Origin: Sporolactobacillus kofuensis
Lineage (GTDB): Bacteria > Bacillota > Bacilli > Bacillales > Sporolactobacillaceae
Assembly (NCBI RefSeq): GCF_042660205.1
Contig: NZ_JBHSTQ010000001.1
Coordinates: 62,001-126,000 of the forward strand
DNA length: 64,000 nt
Reading direction: 5' to 3'
Shown here: piece after piece, positions 25,129-33,007 of the stretch
How positions within the stretch are numbered: position 1 is the first letter of the stretch
Layout: every line of letters starts with the position of its first letter
The notes under the pieces: model-generated
What the model was told of the DNA's origin: nothing
The model's input: the letters and a program-made list of their open reading frames with translations, nothing else
Databases searched by the model: none
Translations under genes and position numbers: made by a program

Positions 25129-26787
25129 ATGCAACGCACACATCGGAGACTTGGCGACTTGCTCGTTGATTCAGGAATGATCACACCGGAGCAGCTGAAC
25201 TCTACGTTGGAACAAAAGGAAGCCTCGCAGAAATTGGGCGATGCTTTGATTGAACGCGGGTACATTTCCGAGCAGCAATTAATCGATGTGCTCTCCCTTC
25301 AACTGAATATTCCACAGGTTCATTTGGCAAACATTGTGATTGACCATCAAACGGTGAACCTGGTAGACCAATCGTTTTCACGACAGAATGAATTAATTTG
25401 TTATAAAAAAGCGGACAACATCCTCTATGTTGCCATGGCAAATCCGCTCAACTTTTTCGCAATTGACGACCTGCAAATGATGACTGGATTTCAAGTCAAC
25501 GTTGCCCTCGCGCTACCAAGTGAGATCATAAGCGCAATCAATCGTTTATATAACGAGGAAGATTCAGTAAACGAACTATTGACGTCCATGAATAAGAATG
25601 CGATGGACGACGATGTATTAAGTGCCAGCGATGATACACCGATTGTAAAAATTATTAATAAATTGCTGCTTAGCGCAGTTGAGGAACGGGCCAGCGATAT
25701 TCATATCGATCCGCACGAGTTCAGTGTGGTGGTTCGCTTTCGCATCGACGGTGAGCTGCATACATACCGAACATTCCCGAAAGAAATTCTAAATGTACTG
25801 GTCACACGGATTAAAGTCATGAGCGAACTGGACATCACAGAAAAGCGGTTGCCACAGGATGGCCGCGTAACAGTTGCCATTGGAAAAGACCGATTGGATC
25901 TTCGTATTTCCGTGCTCCCGACTTTGTTCGGCGAGCGGATCGTCTTGCGTCTGCTCAATACGAAAGATTTGCTACTCAAAATTCCTAATGTTGGGTTTAC
26001 CGAATCACAGCAGAAAACCTTTATGAAAATGATCGCTAAGCCAACCGGGCTCGTCTTGATTACCGGGCCAACAGGATCAGGAAAAACATCAACACTGTAT
26101 GCAGCATTGAATCATTTGAACAGCGAATCGCAAAACATCATCACCATTGAAGATCCGGTGGAATACCAGATTGACGGCATCAACCAAATTCAAACCAATG
26201 CGCCCATTGGTTTGACCTTTGCCGCCGGTTTACGGGCAATTTTACGGCAGGACCCGAATATTATCATGGTCGGAGAAATTCGCGATTCAGAAACTGCTGA
26301 AATTGCGATTCGTGCATCGCTGACAGGGCACTTGGTCCTCAGCACCTTACATACAAATGATGTGCCAACAACCATATATCGTCTCATTGATATGGGCGTG
26401 GATCCGTTTTTAGTTGCCGCATCACTGACCGGTGTCGTTTCACAGCGATTGGTGCGACGCGTCTGCCGCGATTGTGCACGGCCTGTGGATCCATCACCCA
26501 TTGAGCATGCCCTGTTTGAAAAAGCTGGACTAGAGTGTCCACATGAACTTATGAAGGGGACTGGATGCAAATCCTGTCATCAGACCGGTTATCTTGGCCG
26601 GACGGCTGTTCATGAGATGCTCGAACTTTCCGAAGAAACGTCTGAGATGCTGATCACGCATCATTCATTTAAGGACATTCAAAATTTGGTCAAAGACTCC
26701 GGTGGCGTTTCGATGCTTGAAAACGGGCTCACAAAAGTCGCTAAAGGCATTACCACGGTAGACGAACTGCTTAAAATTATTAGTTGA
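25129..26787 (+). CDS. pilB: Type IV pilus assembly ATPase PilB
   Basis: Cytoplasmic hexameric ATPase that powers pilus extension. The 552-residue protein opens with two MshEN-type motifs (RLGDLLVDSG...LEQ at 7-29 and KLGDALIERG...SLQ at 35-58), the fold that binds cyclic di-GMP in other PilB/MshE proteins. Walker A GPTGSGKTS is at 313-321, with Asp box ITIEDPVEYQ and Walker B IIMVGEIRD. A tetracysteine zinc site follows in CRDCARP and CKSCHQTG. AGGAGG lies upstream of the ATG. First gene of the eight-gene rightward operon. Confidence 0.93.
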   Translation: MQRTHRRLGDLLVDSGMITPEQLNSTLEQKEASQKLGDALIERGYISEQQLIDVLSLQLNIPQVHLANIVIDHQTVNLVDQSFSRQNELICYKKADNILYVAMANPLNFFAIDDLQMMTGFQVNVALALPSEIISAINRLYNEEDSVNELLTSMNKNAMDDDVLSASDDTPIVKIINKLLLSAVEERASDIHIDPHEFSVVVRFRIDGELHTYRTFPKEILNVLVTRIKVMSELDITEKRLPQDGRVTVAIGKDRLDLRISVLPTLFGERIVLRLLNTKDLLLKIPNVGFTESQQKTFMKMIAKPTGLVLITGPTGSGKTSTLYAALNHLNSESQNIITIEDPVEYQIDGINQIQTNAPIGLTFAAGLRAILRQDPNIIMVGEIRDSETAEIAIRASLTGHLVLSTLHTNDVPTTIYRLIDMGVDPFLVAASLTGVVSQRLVRRVCRDCARPVDPSPIEHALFEKAGLECPHELMKGTGCKSCHQTGYLGRTAVHEMLELSEETSEMLITHHSFKDIQNLVKDSGGVSMLENGLTKVAKGITTVDELLKIIS

Positions 26788-26811
26788 TCATTCACAAAAG
26801 AGGGATCGAAC

Positions 26812-27846
26812 ATGATTGATTTTCTTAAAGAATGTTTGACGATCGCGTGCACGCGCAGCGCTTCCGATCTTCATATTTCCGTTGGCATCCCGCCGACGAT
26901 TCGATTGAACGGTGAACTGATGGCGTTGGACAAGCCGAATGTTAAGCCTGAGAATACCGAAGAAATGGTGCGCGCCATTCTTTCTGATGCTCAAATGGAG
27001 AAACTTGAGGAACATGGAGAACTGGATTTTTCTTATAGCATTCCGAAACTGTCGCGCTTCCGTGTGAATGCTTTCAGGCAACGCTCTTGCTATAGTCTCG
27101 CCTTCCGTGTAATTCCGCAGCAAGTGCCGAACCTTGCTTCCCTCCAACTGCCGGAAGTGCTTCAGTCGCTCGTTCATCGCCCACATGGCCTTTTTCTCGT
27201 TACCGGGCCGACCGGGAGTGGAAAATCAACGACACTTGCCGCGCTGGTCGATGATATGAATCGTTCGATACGTCGGCATATCATTACCTTGGAAGATCCA
27301 ATTGAATATTTGCATCGCCATGATCGTTGCATCATTCAACAGCGCGAAATCGGTACGGACACGCAATCTTTTGCTCTTGGGTTACGCTCGGCGCTTAGAG
27401 AAGACCCCGATGTGATTCTCGTTGGTGAAATGCGTGACCTGGAAACAATTCGCACCGCACTCACCGCAGCAGAAACCGGACACCTTGTCCTTGCTACTTT
27501 GCACACCAATGACGCTGTTTCGACCATCGACCGGATTATTGATGTCTTCCCTGCCGAGCAGCAAGGTCAGATTCGGATTCAGCTTGCTGCAGAACTGGTT
27601 TCTGTCGTCTCCCAGCGTCTCTTCCCGACACCGGACCACAATGGACGCCGTGTAGCCACCGAGGTTATGATTAATAATAAAGCAATCAGCCATTTGATTC
27701 GGGAAAAGAAAATCTACCAGATCCCCAGCGTGATTCAGGTTAATCGTGCACAAGGGATGCAAACAATGTCCGCTTGCGTCCAAGATATGCTGACGCGACG
27801 CGAGATTGCCAGTGAATCGGTGGAGACCTTTTTGTTGAGGGGGTAA
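26812..27846 (+). CDS. pilT: Twitching motility retraction ATPase PilT
   Basis: 344-residue hexameric ATPase that powers pilus retraction. Walker A GPTGSGKST is at residues 132-140, ITLEDPIEYLH is the Asp box, VILVGEMRDLET is Walker B, and two His boxes (TGHLVLATLHTNDA) are present. The C-terminal AISHLIREKKIYQI corresponds to the PilT AIRNLIRE motif, which separates PilT from PilB. PilT lacks the N-terminal MshEN and zinc regions, as expected. It is 24 nt after pilB and 4 nt before pilC. Its presence implies retractable pili, unlike the B. subtilis ComG system. Confidence 0.92.
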   Translation: MIDFLKECLTIACTRSASDLHISVGIPPTIRLNGELMALDKPNVKPENTEEMVRAILSDAQMEKLEEHGELDFSYSIPKLSRFRVNAFRQRSCYSLAFRVIPQQVPNLASLQLPEVLQSLVHRPHGLFLVTGPTGSGKSTTLAALVDDMNRSIRRHIITLEDPIEYLHRHDRCIIQQREIGTDTQSFALGLRSALREDPDVILVGEMRDLETIRTALTAAETGHLVLATLHTNDAVSTIDRIIDVFPAEQQGQIRIQLAAELVSVVSQRLFPTPDHNGRRVATEVMINNKAISHLIREKKIYQIPSVIQVNRAQGMQTMSACVQDMLTRREIASESVETFLLRG

Positions 27847-27850
27847 GTAC

Positions 27851-29059
27851 ATGCCGCTGTTCGATTATATCGGGACAACGATGCAAGGCAAGACCAAAAA
27901 AGGCCGTGTCACAGCGGTAACACGGCAGGAAGCCCTGCTTGAGGTTGCACGACAAGGCTTAACGATCCGCTCGATTCATGAGCATAGCGATTCGATATGG
28001 TATAAAGAACTGTCGATCGGCCAGCGTGTCAAGCTCCAGGACAAAGTTGTGTTTCTACGTCAATTTGCCACAATTATCAAGGCTGGGGTCACGGTTTCAG
28101 ATGCTTTGGAGATTCTGACCGATCAAGAGGAGAAAAACAGGTACTTCAAGCAGGTCATCATGGATATGGCGAATAATCTTCGCGAAGGACAGTCACTATC
28201 GCAAGCATTTGAAAATCAATCAAAGGTGTTCAGTCCAATGATCATCCATATGATTCGTGCAGGCGAAGGCAGTGGCCGACTAGAGGAAAGTCTTGATCAT
28301 CTGGCTACTTATTACGAGCGTATGCATAAATCCAGGCAGAAACTTTCAACCGCAATGGTCTACCCAGCATTCGTTTTTATTCTGTCGATCGGTGTCGTTC
28401 TCTTTCTGCTCACCAGCATTATTCCCATGTTTCGGACGATGTTTGCCAGTCTGCATACTCAGCTGCCGATGATCACACGCGCCATCCTCAGCATAAGTGA
28501 CTGGCTGCGTTCATTTTGGTATCTCTTGTTCCTTCTTGTTATTGTTGCGGTAACATGCGTATTTGTTCTATTACGAAATAAATCTAGTAAATTAAGACTA
28601 GATTATGCTATAATCAAGCTACCTTTACTAGGTACAATTATCTATAAAAGTGAACTTTCTCGATTGCTTTGGATGCTTGCTTTATTGCTCTCAAGCTCCG
28701 TTCCGGTGATCGATGCCCTGAATTCCATCGAGAAAATCACGTCAAATCTTGCCATCCGAAAGGCGATACATAATGTCGCTGAGGCGCTCGATTTCGGTCG
28801 GCCTTTATCAGAAGCTTTTCAGCAGGAAAAGGTATTCCCGACCATGGTTCACCACATGACCGCCATCGGTGAAAAAACAGGTATGCTCGATCAAATGTTA
28901 AACAGCGTCGCCAAGTACTACGAAGACGACGTCGAGCAGATGACCGAACGCATGAAAGTCCTGATCGAACCGCTTGTCATCCTCTTCCTCGCAGTTGTCG
29001 TCGGTCTCATTGTCCTTGCGATCATTATTCCTATGTTTCAAATTTATCAGAACGTTTAA
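27851..29059 (+). CDS. pilC: Type IV pilus inner-membrane platform protein PilC
   Basis: 402-residue GspF-family membrane protein with two homologous cytoplasmic helical domains (about 65-190 and 270-395). Each carries the pattern FLRQFATIIKAGV / LSRLLWMLALLLSSSVPV and is followed by membrane helices (FVFILSIGVVLFLLTSIIPMF, and a C-terminal LVILFLAVVVGLIVLAIIIPM). It couples the motor ATPases to pilin insertion. GAGGGGG precedes the ATG, and pilT ends 4 nt before. Confidence 0.92.
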   Translation: MPLFDYIGTTMQGKTKKGRVTAVTRQEALLEVARQGLTIRSIHEHSDSIWYKELSIGQRVKLQDKVVFLRQFATIIKAGVTVSDALEILTDQEEKNRYFKQVIMDMANNLREGQSLSQAFENQSKVFSPMIIHMIRAGEGSGRLEESLDHLATYYERMHKSRQKLSTAMVYPAFVFILSIGVVLFLLTSIIPMFRTMFASLHTQLPMITRAILSISDWLRSFWYLLFLLVIVAVTCVFVLLRNKSSKLRLDYAIIKLPLLGTIIYKSELSRLLWMLALLLSSSVPVIDALNSIEKITSNLAIRKAIHNVAEALDFGRPLSEAFQQEKVFPTMVHHMTAIGEKTGMLDQMLNSVAKYYEDDVEQMTERMKVLIEPLVILFLAVVVGLIVLAIIIPMFQIYQNV

Positions 29060-29078
29060 TCCATTGGGAGGAAAATCT

Positions 29079-29549
29079 ATGCTCAAAAAAATCATTGCGA
29101 AAGCAAAGGCCAACAAGAAAAATCAAAAAGGCTTTACCTTGATCGAACTCTTAGCAGTAATCGTGATCTTAGCAATCTTGGCTGCGATCGCAATTCCGAG
29201 TGTGATTTCGATTATTAACAAGCAGAATGATAAGGCTGCAGTGCAGGATGCATTAACAGCTATTCATGCAGCAAGATTGTATATCGCAGATCATAATACT
29301 ACTGGAAATCAAGATCTTGGTGAATCAGAACTAAAATCATACATCGATAATTCGGTCGAAAGTCAACTACCTGGCGATTACGAAGTTCATTACGATAGTA
29401 GTGCAAATAGTTATTCAATTGATGATACCAAACTACCCACTTCTTTTGGTGGCAACGCTACAGAAGCAGAACTACTAGCATTTAATAAAAGTGGTGCAAC
29501 GCCTACTGGAAGCAGTGACGCTTCTAGTATTGCAGATCAAGAAGAATGA
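29079..29549 (+). CDS. pilA: Major type IV pilin (prepilin)
   Basis: 156-residue prepilin. The unusually basic leader is 18 residues long (MLKKIIAKAKANKKNQKG); cleavage after its glycine gives FTLIELLAVIVILAILAAIAI with Phe1 and Glu5. The C-terminal domain is hydrophilic, Asn/Ser/Asp-rich and without cysteines, so no disulfide D-loop. GGGAGG stands 8 nt before the ATG at 29079; the longer upstream frame lies inside pilC. Its stop overlaps the pilD start as ATGA. The body of the gene looks more AT-rich than its neighbours, consistent with diversification of surface-exposed parts. Confidence 0.88.
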   Translation: MLKKIIAKAKANKKNQKGFTLIELLAVIVILAILAAIAIPSVISIINKQNDKAAVQDALTAIHAARLYIADHNTTGNQDLGESELKSYIDNSVESQLPGDYEVHYDSSANSYSIDDTKLPTSFGGNATEAELLAFNKSGATPTGSSDASSIADQEE

Positions 29550-30298
29550 TTTTTGTAATAATTTATGTATTTGCTCTTGGCCTCACCTTAGGCTCTTTCT
29601 ACAACGTCGTCGGTTTGCGGGTGCCTGCAAACCAGTCAATCATTACGCCGCCTTCGCACTGTCCGTCGTGCGGGCGGCGTTTGACTATCTTGGATTTAGT
29701 ACCAGTATTTTCCTATCTATTCTTACGTGGCCGCTGCCGTACATGTCACAGCAAAATCTCGCCGATCTATCCAACTAGTGAAGCGGTGAACGGATTTTTG
29801 TTCGTGTTCAGTTTTCTGCATGCAACGTCGATTGCCGAAATGCTGTGCGGATGGCTGCTGGTTTCATTACTGATGATTGTCCTCGTTTCAGACTTGGACT
29901 ATATGCTGATTCCGGATAAGCTATTGTTATTCTTTTTGCCACTGTTTGCAGTGTTCCGAATCGTTTATCCAACTGATCCATGGTGGGATGCGCCGGCCGG
30001 GTTGGTGGCAGGATTTGCGCTACTGGCGTTGATCGCGTTAATCAGCCGCGGTGGTATGGGCGGCGGTGATGTCAAGCTGTTTGCCATCATGGGGCTACTG
30101 GTCGGAATAAAAACAATTATTCTCGGATTCTTTTTATCCGCTTTCTTTGGCGCAATCATCGGGATGATTGGGATGCTTTTCGGCATGATCAAACGCCGAC
30201 AGCCGATCCCTTTTGTTCCATTCATTGCTTTAGGTATGCTGACCAGCTACTTTTTTGGCGACCAGTTAATCGCTTTTTACCTTGATCTTATCTTTTGA
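29546..30298 (+). CDS. pilD: Prepilin peptidase / N-methyltransferase PilD
   Basis: Cleaves prepilin leaders and methylates the new N-terminus. The 250-residue polytopic membrane protein has the N-terminal zinc-binding cysteine pairs CPSCGRR and CRTCHSK of the methyltransferase domain, and the two catalytic aspartates in VSDLDYMLIPD and GGGDVKLFAIMG. Its leading residues GLTLGSFYNVVGLRVP are typical. It is translationally coupled to pilA (4-nt overlap). It could also serve a competence pseudopilus encoded elsewhere. Confidence 0.93.
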   Translation: MIFVIIYVFALGLTLGSFYNVVGLRVPANQSIITPPSHCPSCGRRLTILDLVPVFSYLFLRGRCRTCHSKISPIYPTSEAVNGFLFVFSFLHATSIAEMLCGWLLVSLLMIVLVSDLDYMLIPDKLLLFFLPLFAVFRIVYPTDPWWDAPAGLVAGFALLALIALISRGGMGGGDVKLFAIMGLLVGIKTIILGFFLSAFFGAIIGMIGMLFGMIKRRQPIPFVPFIALGMLTSYFFGDQLIAFYLDLIF

Positions 30299-30304
30299 TT
30301 AGGA

Positions 30305-31264
30305 ATGATGTCTGTGTTTGAGAAATGGTTACAACTCTTTCAATCGCATGCACGTGTCGGCCTTACCATTTCCGATTATTCGATCCGCATGGTGCTGTCT
30401 CACGGTACAAGCAATGATGCTGCGCATCTCGATTATTGGGAAGAATGGCTGAGCCCCGGCATTGTTGAGAATGGCCGCGTTAAAGACGAAGAAGCATTTA
30501 CTGCGCATCTTAAGGATATGGTGCATGCGTTGAAAGCAAAAGGCAAACGGACGTACTTTGCAATTCCCGATTCGCAGCTGATCCTTCGGCAGTTCGATTT
30601 TCCCGGCATTAAATCGGATCCTGAGCTGCAGAATTACTTTTTCATCGAGATTGGCAACAAAATACAGCTTCCGTTTGAACAAGCTGTTTTTGACTTTCAT
30701 GTCATCAGCCGAGCAGCAACCGGTACGAAGGTACTGCTGATTGCTGCACCGGAAGCAATTGTGACACAATACCGGAAACTTCAGGGAAACGCCGGTCTGA
30801 ATCCGGTAAATGCCGAATTCAGTGCACTTGGCACCGAGCGCTGGGTGCGGCAAAATTATCCCCAGTATAGCGACAAACAACGGATGTATGTGCAGCTGGA
30901 GAAAGAAGCACTTTATGTATCTATTTTCGATCAGGAGATTCCAATGTTCGTCCGCCAAGTTAGCCTCAAGGGCGTTGATCAGGAAGTCGCGCAGGAAGCT
31001 TTTGCACTGAATGCTGCGACCGAAATCGAACGGATGCTGAATTTCTACCAGTACAGCGTGCGAAAAGGAACGGATGAAGTGACGGCGATCTATCTGCTTG
31101 GCGATACCGAGCAGAGCGACCAACTCAAGGAGACCCTGAGCGCAATGGTGACGCAAGACGTGAACACCTTATATTTTGACCGTGAGCGCCTTCAAGATTC
31201 GGATTCGATGAGTACGGCATTTATTCCCGTCATTGGTCTCGCATTGAAGGAGGGGATGAAATGA
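30305..31264 (+). CDS. pilM: Type IV pilus biogenesis protein PilM
   Basis: 319-residue actin-like ATPase-fold cytoplasmic protein that binds the N-terminus of PilN. The pattern VGLTISDYSIRMVLS, a phosphate-1-like start, and the later SLKGVDQEVAQEAF and IYLLGDTEQSDQL segments fit PilM, although several loops are shortened compared with proteobacterial PilM. The start is one of two adjacent ATGs or a GTG at 30314, which has the best spacing to AGGA. It overlaps pilN by 4 nt. Confidence 0.82.
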   Translation: MMSVFEKWLQLFQSHARVGLTISDYSIRMVLSHGTSNDAAHLDYWEEWLSPGIVENGRVKDEEAFTAHLKDMVHALKAKGKRTYFAIPDSQLILRQFDFPGIKSDPELQNYFFIEIGNKIQLPFEQAVFDFHVISRAATGTKVLLIAAPEAIVTQYRKLQGNAGLNPVNAEFSALGTERWVRQNYPQYSDKQRMYVQLEKEALYVSIFDQEIPMFVRQVSLKGVDQEVAQEAFALNAATEIERMLNFYQYSVRKGTDEVTAIYLLGDTEQSDQLKETLSAMVTQDVNTLYFDRERLQDSDSMSTAFIPVIGLALKEGMK

Positions 31265-31827
31265 TTGATATTAACCTCCTTCCCTATGAACAAAAGACTT
31301 CACCGAAAATGATCCTCTTCATTATTGCATTCGCTATATTTTGTCTTGCAGGGCTGATTACATTAGCAGTATACAATTGGCATCTAAATAGCGAGCTGCA
31401 GTCGGTTCAGAAACAGGAAGCAGCCTGGAAAGCGCGCGCGAATAAAACGATCGAGTTTAAACAACCGGAAGTGAGTACAAAGCCGACGCCTGCCGATGCT
31501 GTCAATGAGATTCTACTTAACCGATTAACGCTTTTCACAACTTGGGCAGAGATGACTAAGGAACTGCCGACAAGCGGATCGTTCACAACTATTGACTACG
31601 ATACAACCGGAAAAATGACCGTAACCGCTGACGTGCCGTCTTTTGCCGATATACGTCCCTATATTGATAGACTGAGAAAGCAACGTTACTTCTCAAAGGT
31701 CGTCGTAACTCAAGTAAATCAAATAGATCCCTCGAGTGGATCATCAATTGATCAAACTAAGGGTTATCAGCTAACCTTTACCATGCACACAGCAGCGAGC
31801 TTGCCGATCACTAAGAAAAAGGATTAA
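31261..31827 (+). CDS. pilN: Type IV pilus alignment protein PilN
   Basis: 188-residue bitopic protein. The N-terminus MIDINLLPYEQK is the conserved PilM-binding INLLP motif, followed by one transmembrane helix (about 18-40), a short coiled coil (NSELQSVQKQEAAWK) and a ferredoxin-like extracytoplasmic domain. It joins PilM in the cytoplasm to PilO outside the membrane. The gene overlaps pilM and precedes pilO by 5 nt. Confidence 0.85.
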   Translation: MIDINLLPYEQKTSPKMILFIIAFAIFCLAGLITLAVYNWHLNSELQSVQKQEAAWKARANKTIEFKQPEVSTKPTPADAVNEILLNRLTLFTTWAEMTKELPTSGSFTTIDYDTTGKMTVTADVPSFADIRPYIDRLRKQRYFSKVVVTQVNQIDPSSGSSIDQTKGYQLTFTMHTAASLPITKKKD

Positions 31828-31832
31828 TCGCC

Positions 31833-32666
31833 ATGAATAAAACAGGCTTCATTAGCATTCTATCCATATTCATCGTCTTGACCGGGTTTACCCTCTTCTA
31901 TTTTTTAAAAATCGCGCCTGTTCAGGATGATCTTGCGTACTCAAAAAAGAACATAGCTATGTATAAAGACACGGTGGCACTCAAGCAGAAACAGCTCAAA
32001 GAGCAAAAGAAAGCTTTAGCGGAAAAAAAGAAACAAGCGAAAGAGGAAGAACTGCTCGGGCAGAAAGTGGATCAATCGATTTTGCCAAAGGACCCGCGCG
32101 TGGAAGCCTTCTTCTCTTCTGCTCAGAATAAGGCTGCATCTATGGGCATTTCCTTTGTATCAATTGTTAAGAGCAATACGGATTCTGGAGACAGCGCTTT
32201 GTCGGGGACGTCATCATCGAGTGGTCCCCCCGACTCAAGCAGCAGCTCAAGTACGGGCGCCAAAGCGGCTACGCAATCAAAAGCTGATCTGAATAAATTA
32301 CTCACAGCGAACACTTATCAGATCACCCTAAATTCATCTACGAATGCTCAACTTTATGCATTTGTCGGTTACCTTGAAACACAGAGAAGGCTGCTGGTCA
32401 TCGATAAGGTAACCTCAACACGGACAAGCCAGAGTTCAAACACCGGAGAAAGTTCTGTTGTTTCATCCTCCGATGATTCCTCCTCTACAGCACAGAAGGA
32501 ACCATCAGCAGTTCAGACAAACGCGGATGGTTCGGATGACCAGACAAGCACGTCAGACAGCAGTCAGACTGATGCTCAATCACAGAATGACAGCAGTTCA
32601 TCTTCTGCTGCATCTGAGCCGTCTGCTCAGATGGTACTGACTATTACCCTGTACTCAGCTAAATAA
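31833..32666 (+). CDS. pilO: PilO-like type IV pilus alignment protein with Ser-rich segments
   Basis: 277-residue bitopic protein: short cytoplasmic start, one transmembrane helix (about 8-27), a charged coiled coil (ALKQKQLKEQKKALAEKKK), then an extracytoplasmic domain. Two Ser-rich low-complexity stretches interrupt it (SSSSGPPDSSSSSSTGAK and the tail SSSDDSS ... SQTDAQSQNDSSSSS). Position after pilN and general plan indicate PilO. The inserts are unusual, and the assignment of the outer domain rests mainly on context. No pilP or pilQ follows, as expected for a cell without an outer membrane. Confidence 0.7.
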   Translation: MNKTGFISILSIFIVLTGFTLFYFLKIAPVQDDLAYSKKNIAMYKDTVALKQKQLKEQKKALAEKKKQAKEEELLGQKVDQSILPKDPRVEAFFSSAQNKAASMGISFVSIVKSNTDSGDSALSGTSSSSGPPDSSSSSSTGAKAATQSKADLNKLLTANTYQITLNSSTNAQLYAFVGYLETQRRLLVIDKVTSTRTSQSSNTGESSVVSSSDDSSSTAQKEPSAVQTNADGSDDQTSTSDSSQTDAQSQNDSSSSSAASEPSAQMVLTITLYSAK

Positions 32667-32685
32667 TATTATTTCTAAAATAAAG

Positions 32686-32736
32686 CAAAAATCCGGAACT
32701 GGGGATGTGATCTCCCGGCTCCGGATTTATTTTTCT
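32686..32736 (+). terminator. Terminator of the pil operon
   Basis: AAATCCGGA (32689-32697) pairs with TCCGGATTT (32720-32728), enclosing a loop with further pairing (GGG...CCC), followed by ATTTTTCT. It lies 20 nt after pilO and also separates the operon from the convergent 6S RNA gene. Confidence 0.88.
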
Positions 32737-32743
32737 GCAAAAT

Positions 32744-32943
32744 AAAAAAATCCCGAACGTGCCGTTGCGAAGCCGCAGCTTTGAAACCCGCACTTATAAG
32801 CAGGTGGGTGCCCTGTTCCACAGTTTGCGGGTCCCTTGCGCGGGCATGCGCTCCGAGTGAAAACTTCAGACTCCCTATCAAAACATGTTCGGTCAAAACA
32901 TAACGACATTCGACTAACACTTCAGGATTTTCTTCTTAACTGA
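32744..32943 (-). ncRNA. ssrS: 6S RNA (ssrS / bsrA type)
   Basis: About 200 nt between aspS and the pil operon, in the place where B. subtilis carries 6S-1 RNA next to aspS. The 5' end ATCCTGAAGTGTTAG resembles the known Bacillus sequence. The closing stem pairs ATCCTGAA-GTG with CAC-GTTCGGGAT, and the 3' end runs into T7. GC-rich inner helices (GGGCACCCACCTGCTT / AAGTGCGGG and GCTGCGGCTTCGCAACGGC) complete the rod. It binds sigma-A RNA polymerase and moderates transcription in stationary phase. The exact 5' end is uncertain by about 14 nt. Confidence 0.85.
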
Positions 32944-32950
32944 TGCATTT

Positions 32951-32979
32951 ATCTTAACATATCTGAAAGCGCTTATCAA
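32951..32979 (-). promoter_or_regulatory. SigA promoter of the 6S RNA gene
   Basis: TTGATA (32979-32974) and TAAGAT (32956-32951) with a 17-bp spacer; the predicted start falls just ahead of the 6S 5' region. It lies downstream of the aspS stop at 33008. Confidence 0.75.
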
Positions 32980-33007
32980 GGCTGTTCAGCCTGGATAATA
33001 CTGGCAG

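Noticed and set aside
28974..29078. 35-residue N-terminal extension of the major pilin
   Set aside because: It lies within pilC coding sequence, and GGGAGG with a basic prepilin leader marks the start at 29079.
32675..32920. Minus-strand frames of 60-81 codons between pilO and aspS
   Set aside because: They lie inside the 6S RNA gene; the strong stems explain the sequence and no start site is present.
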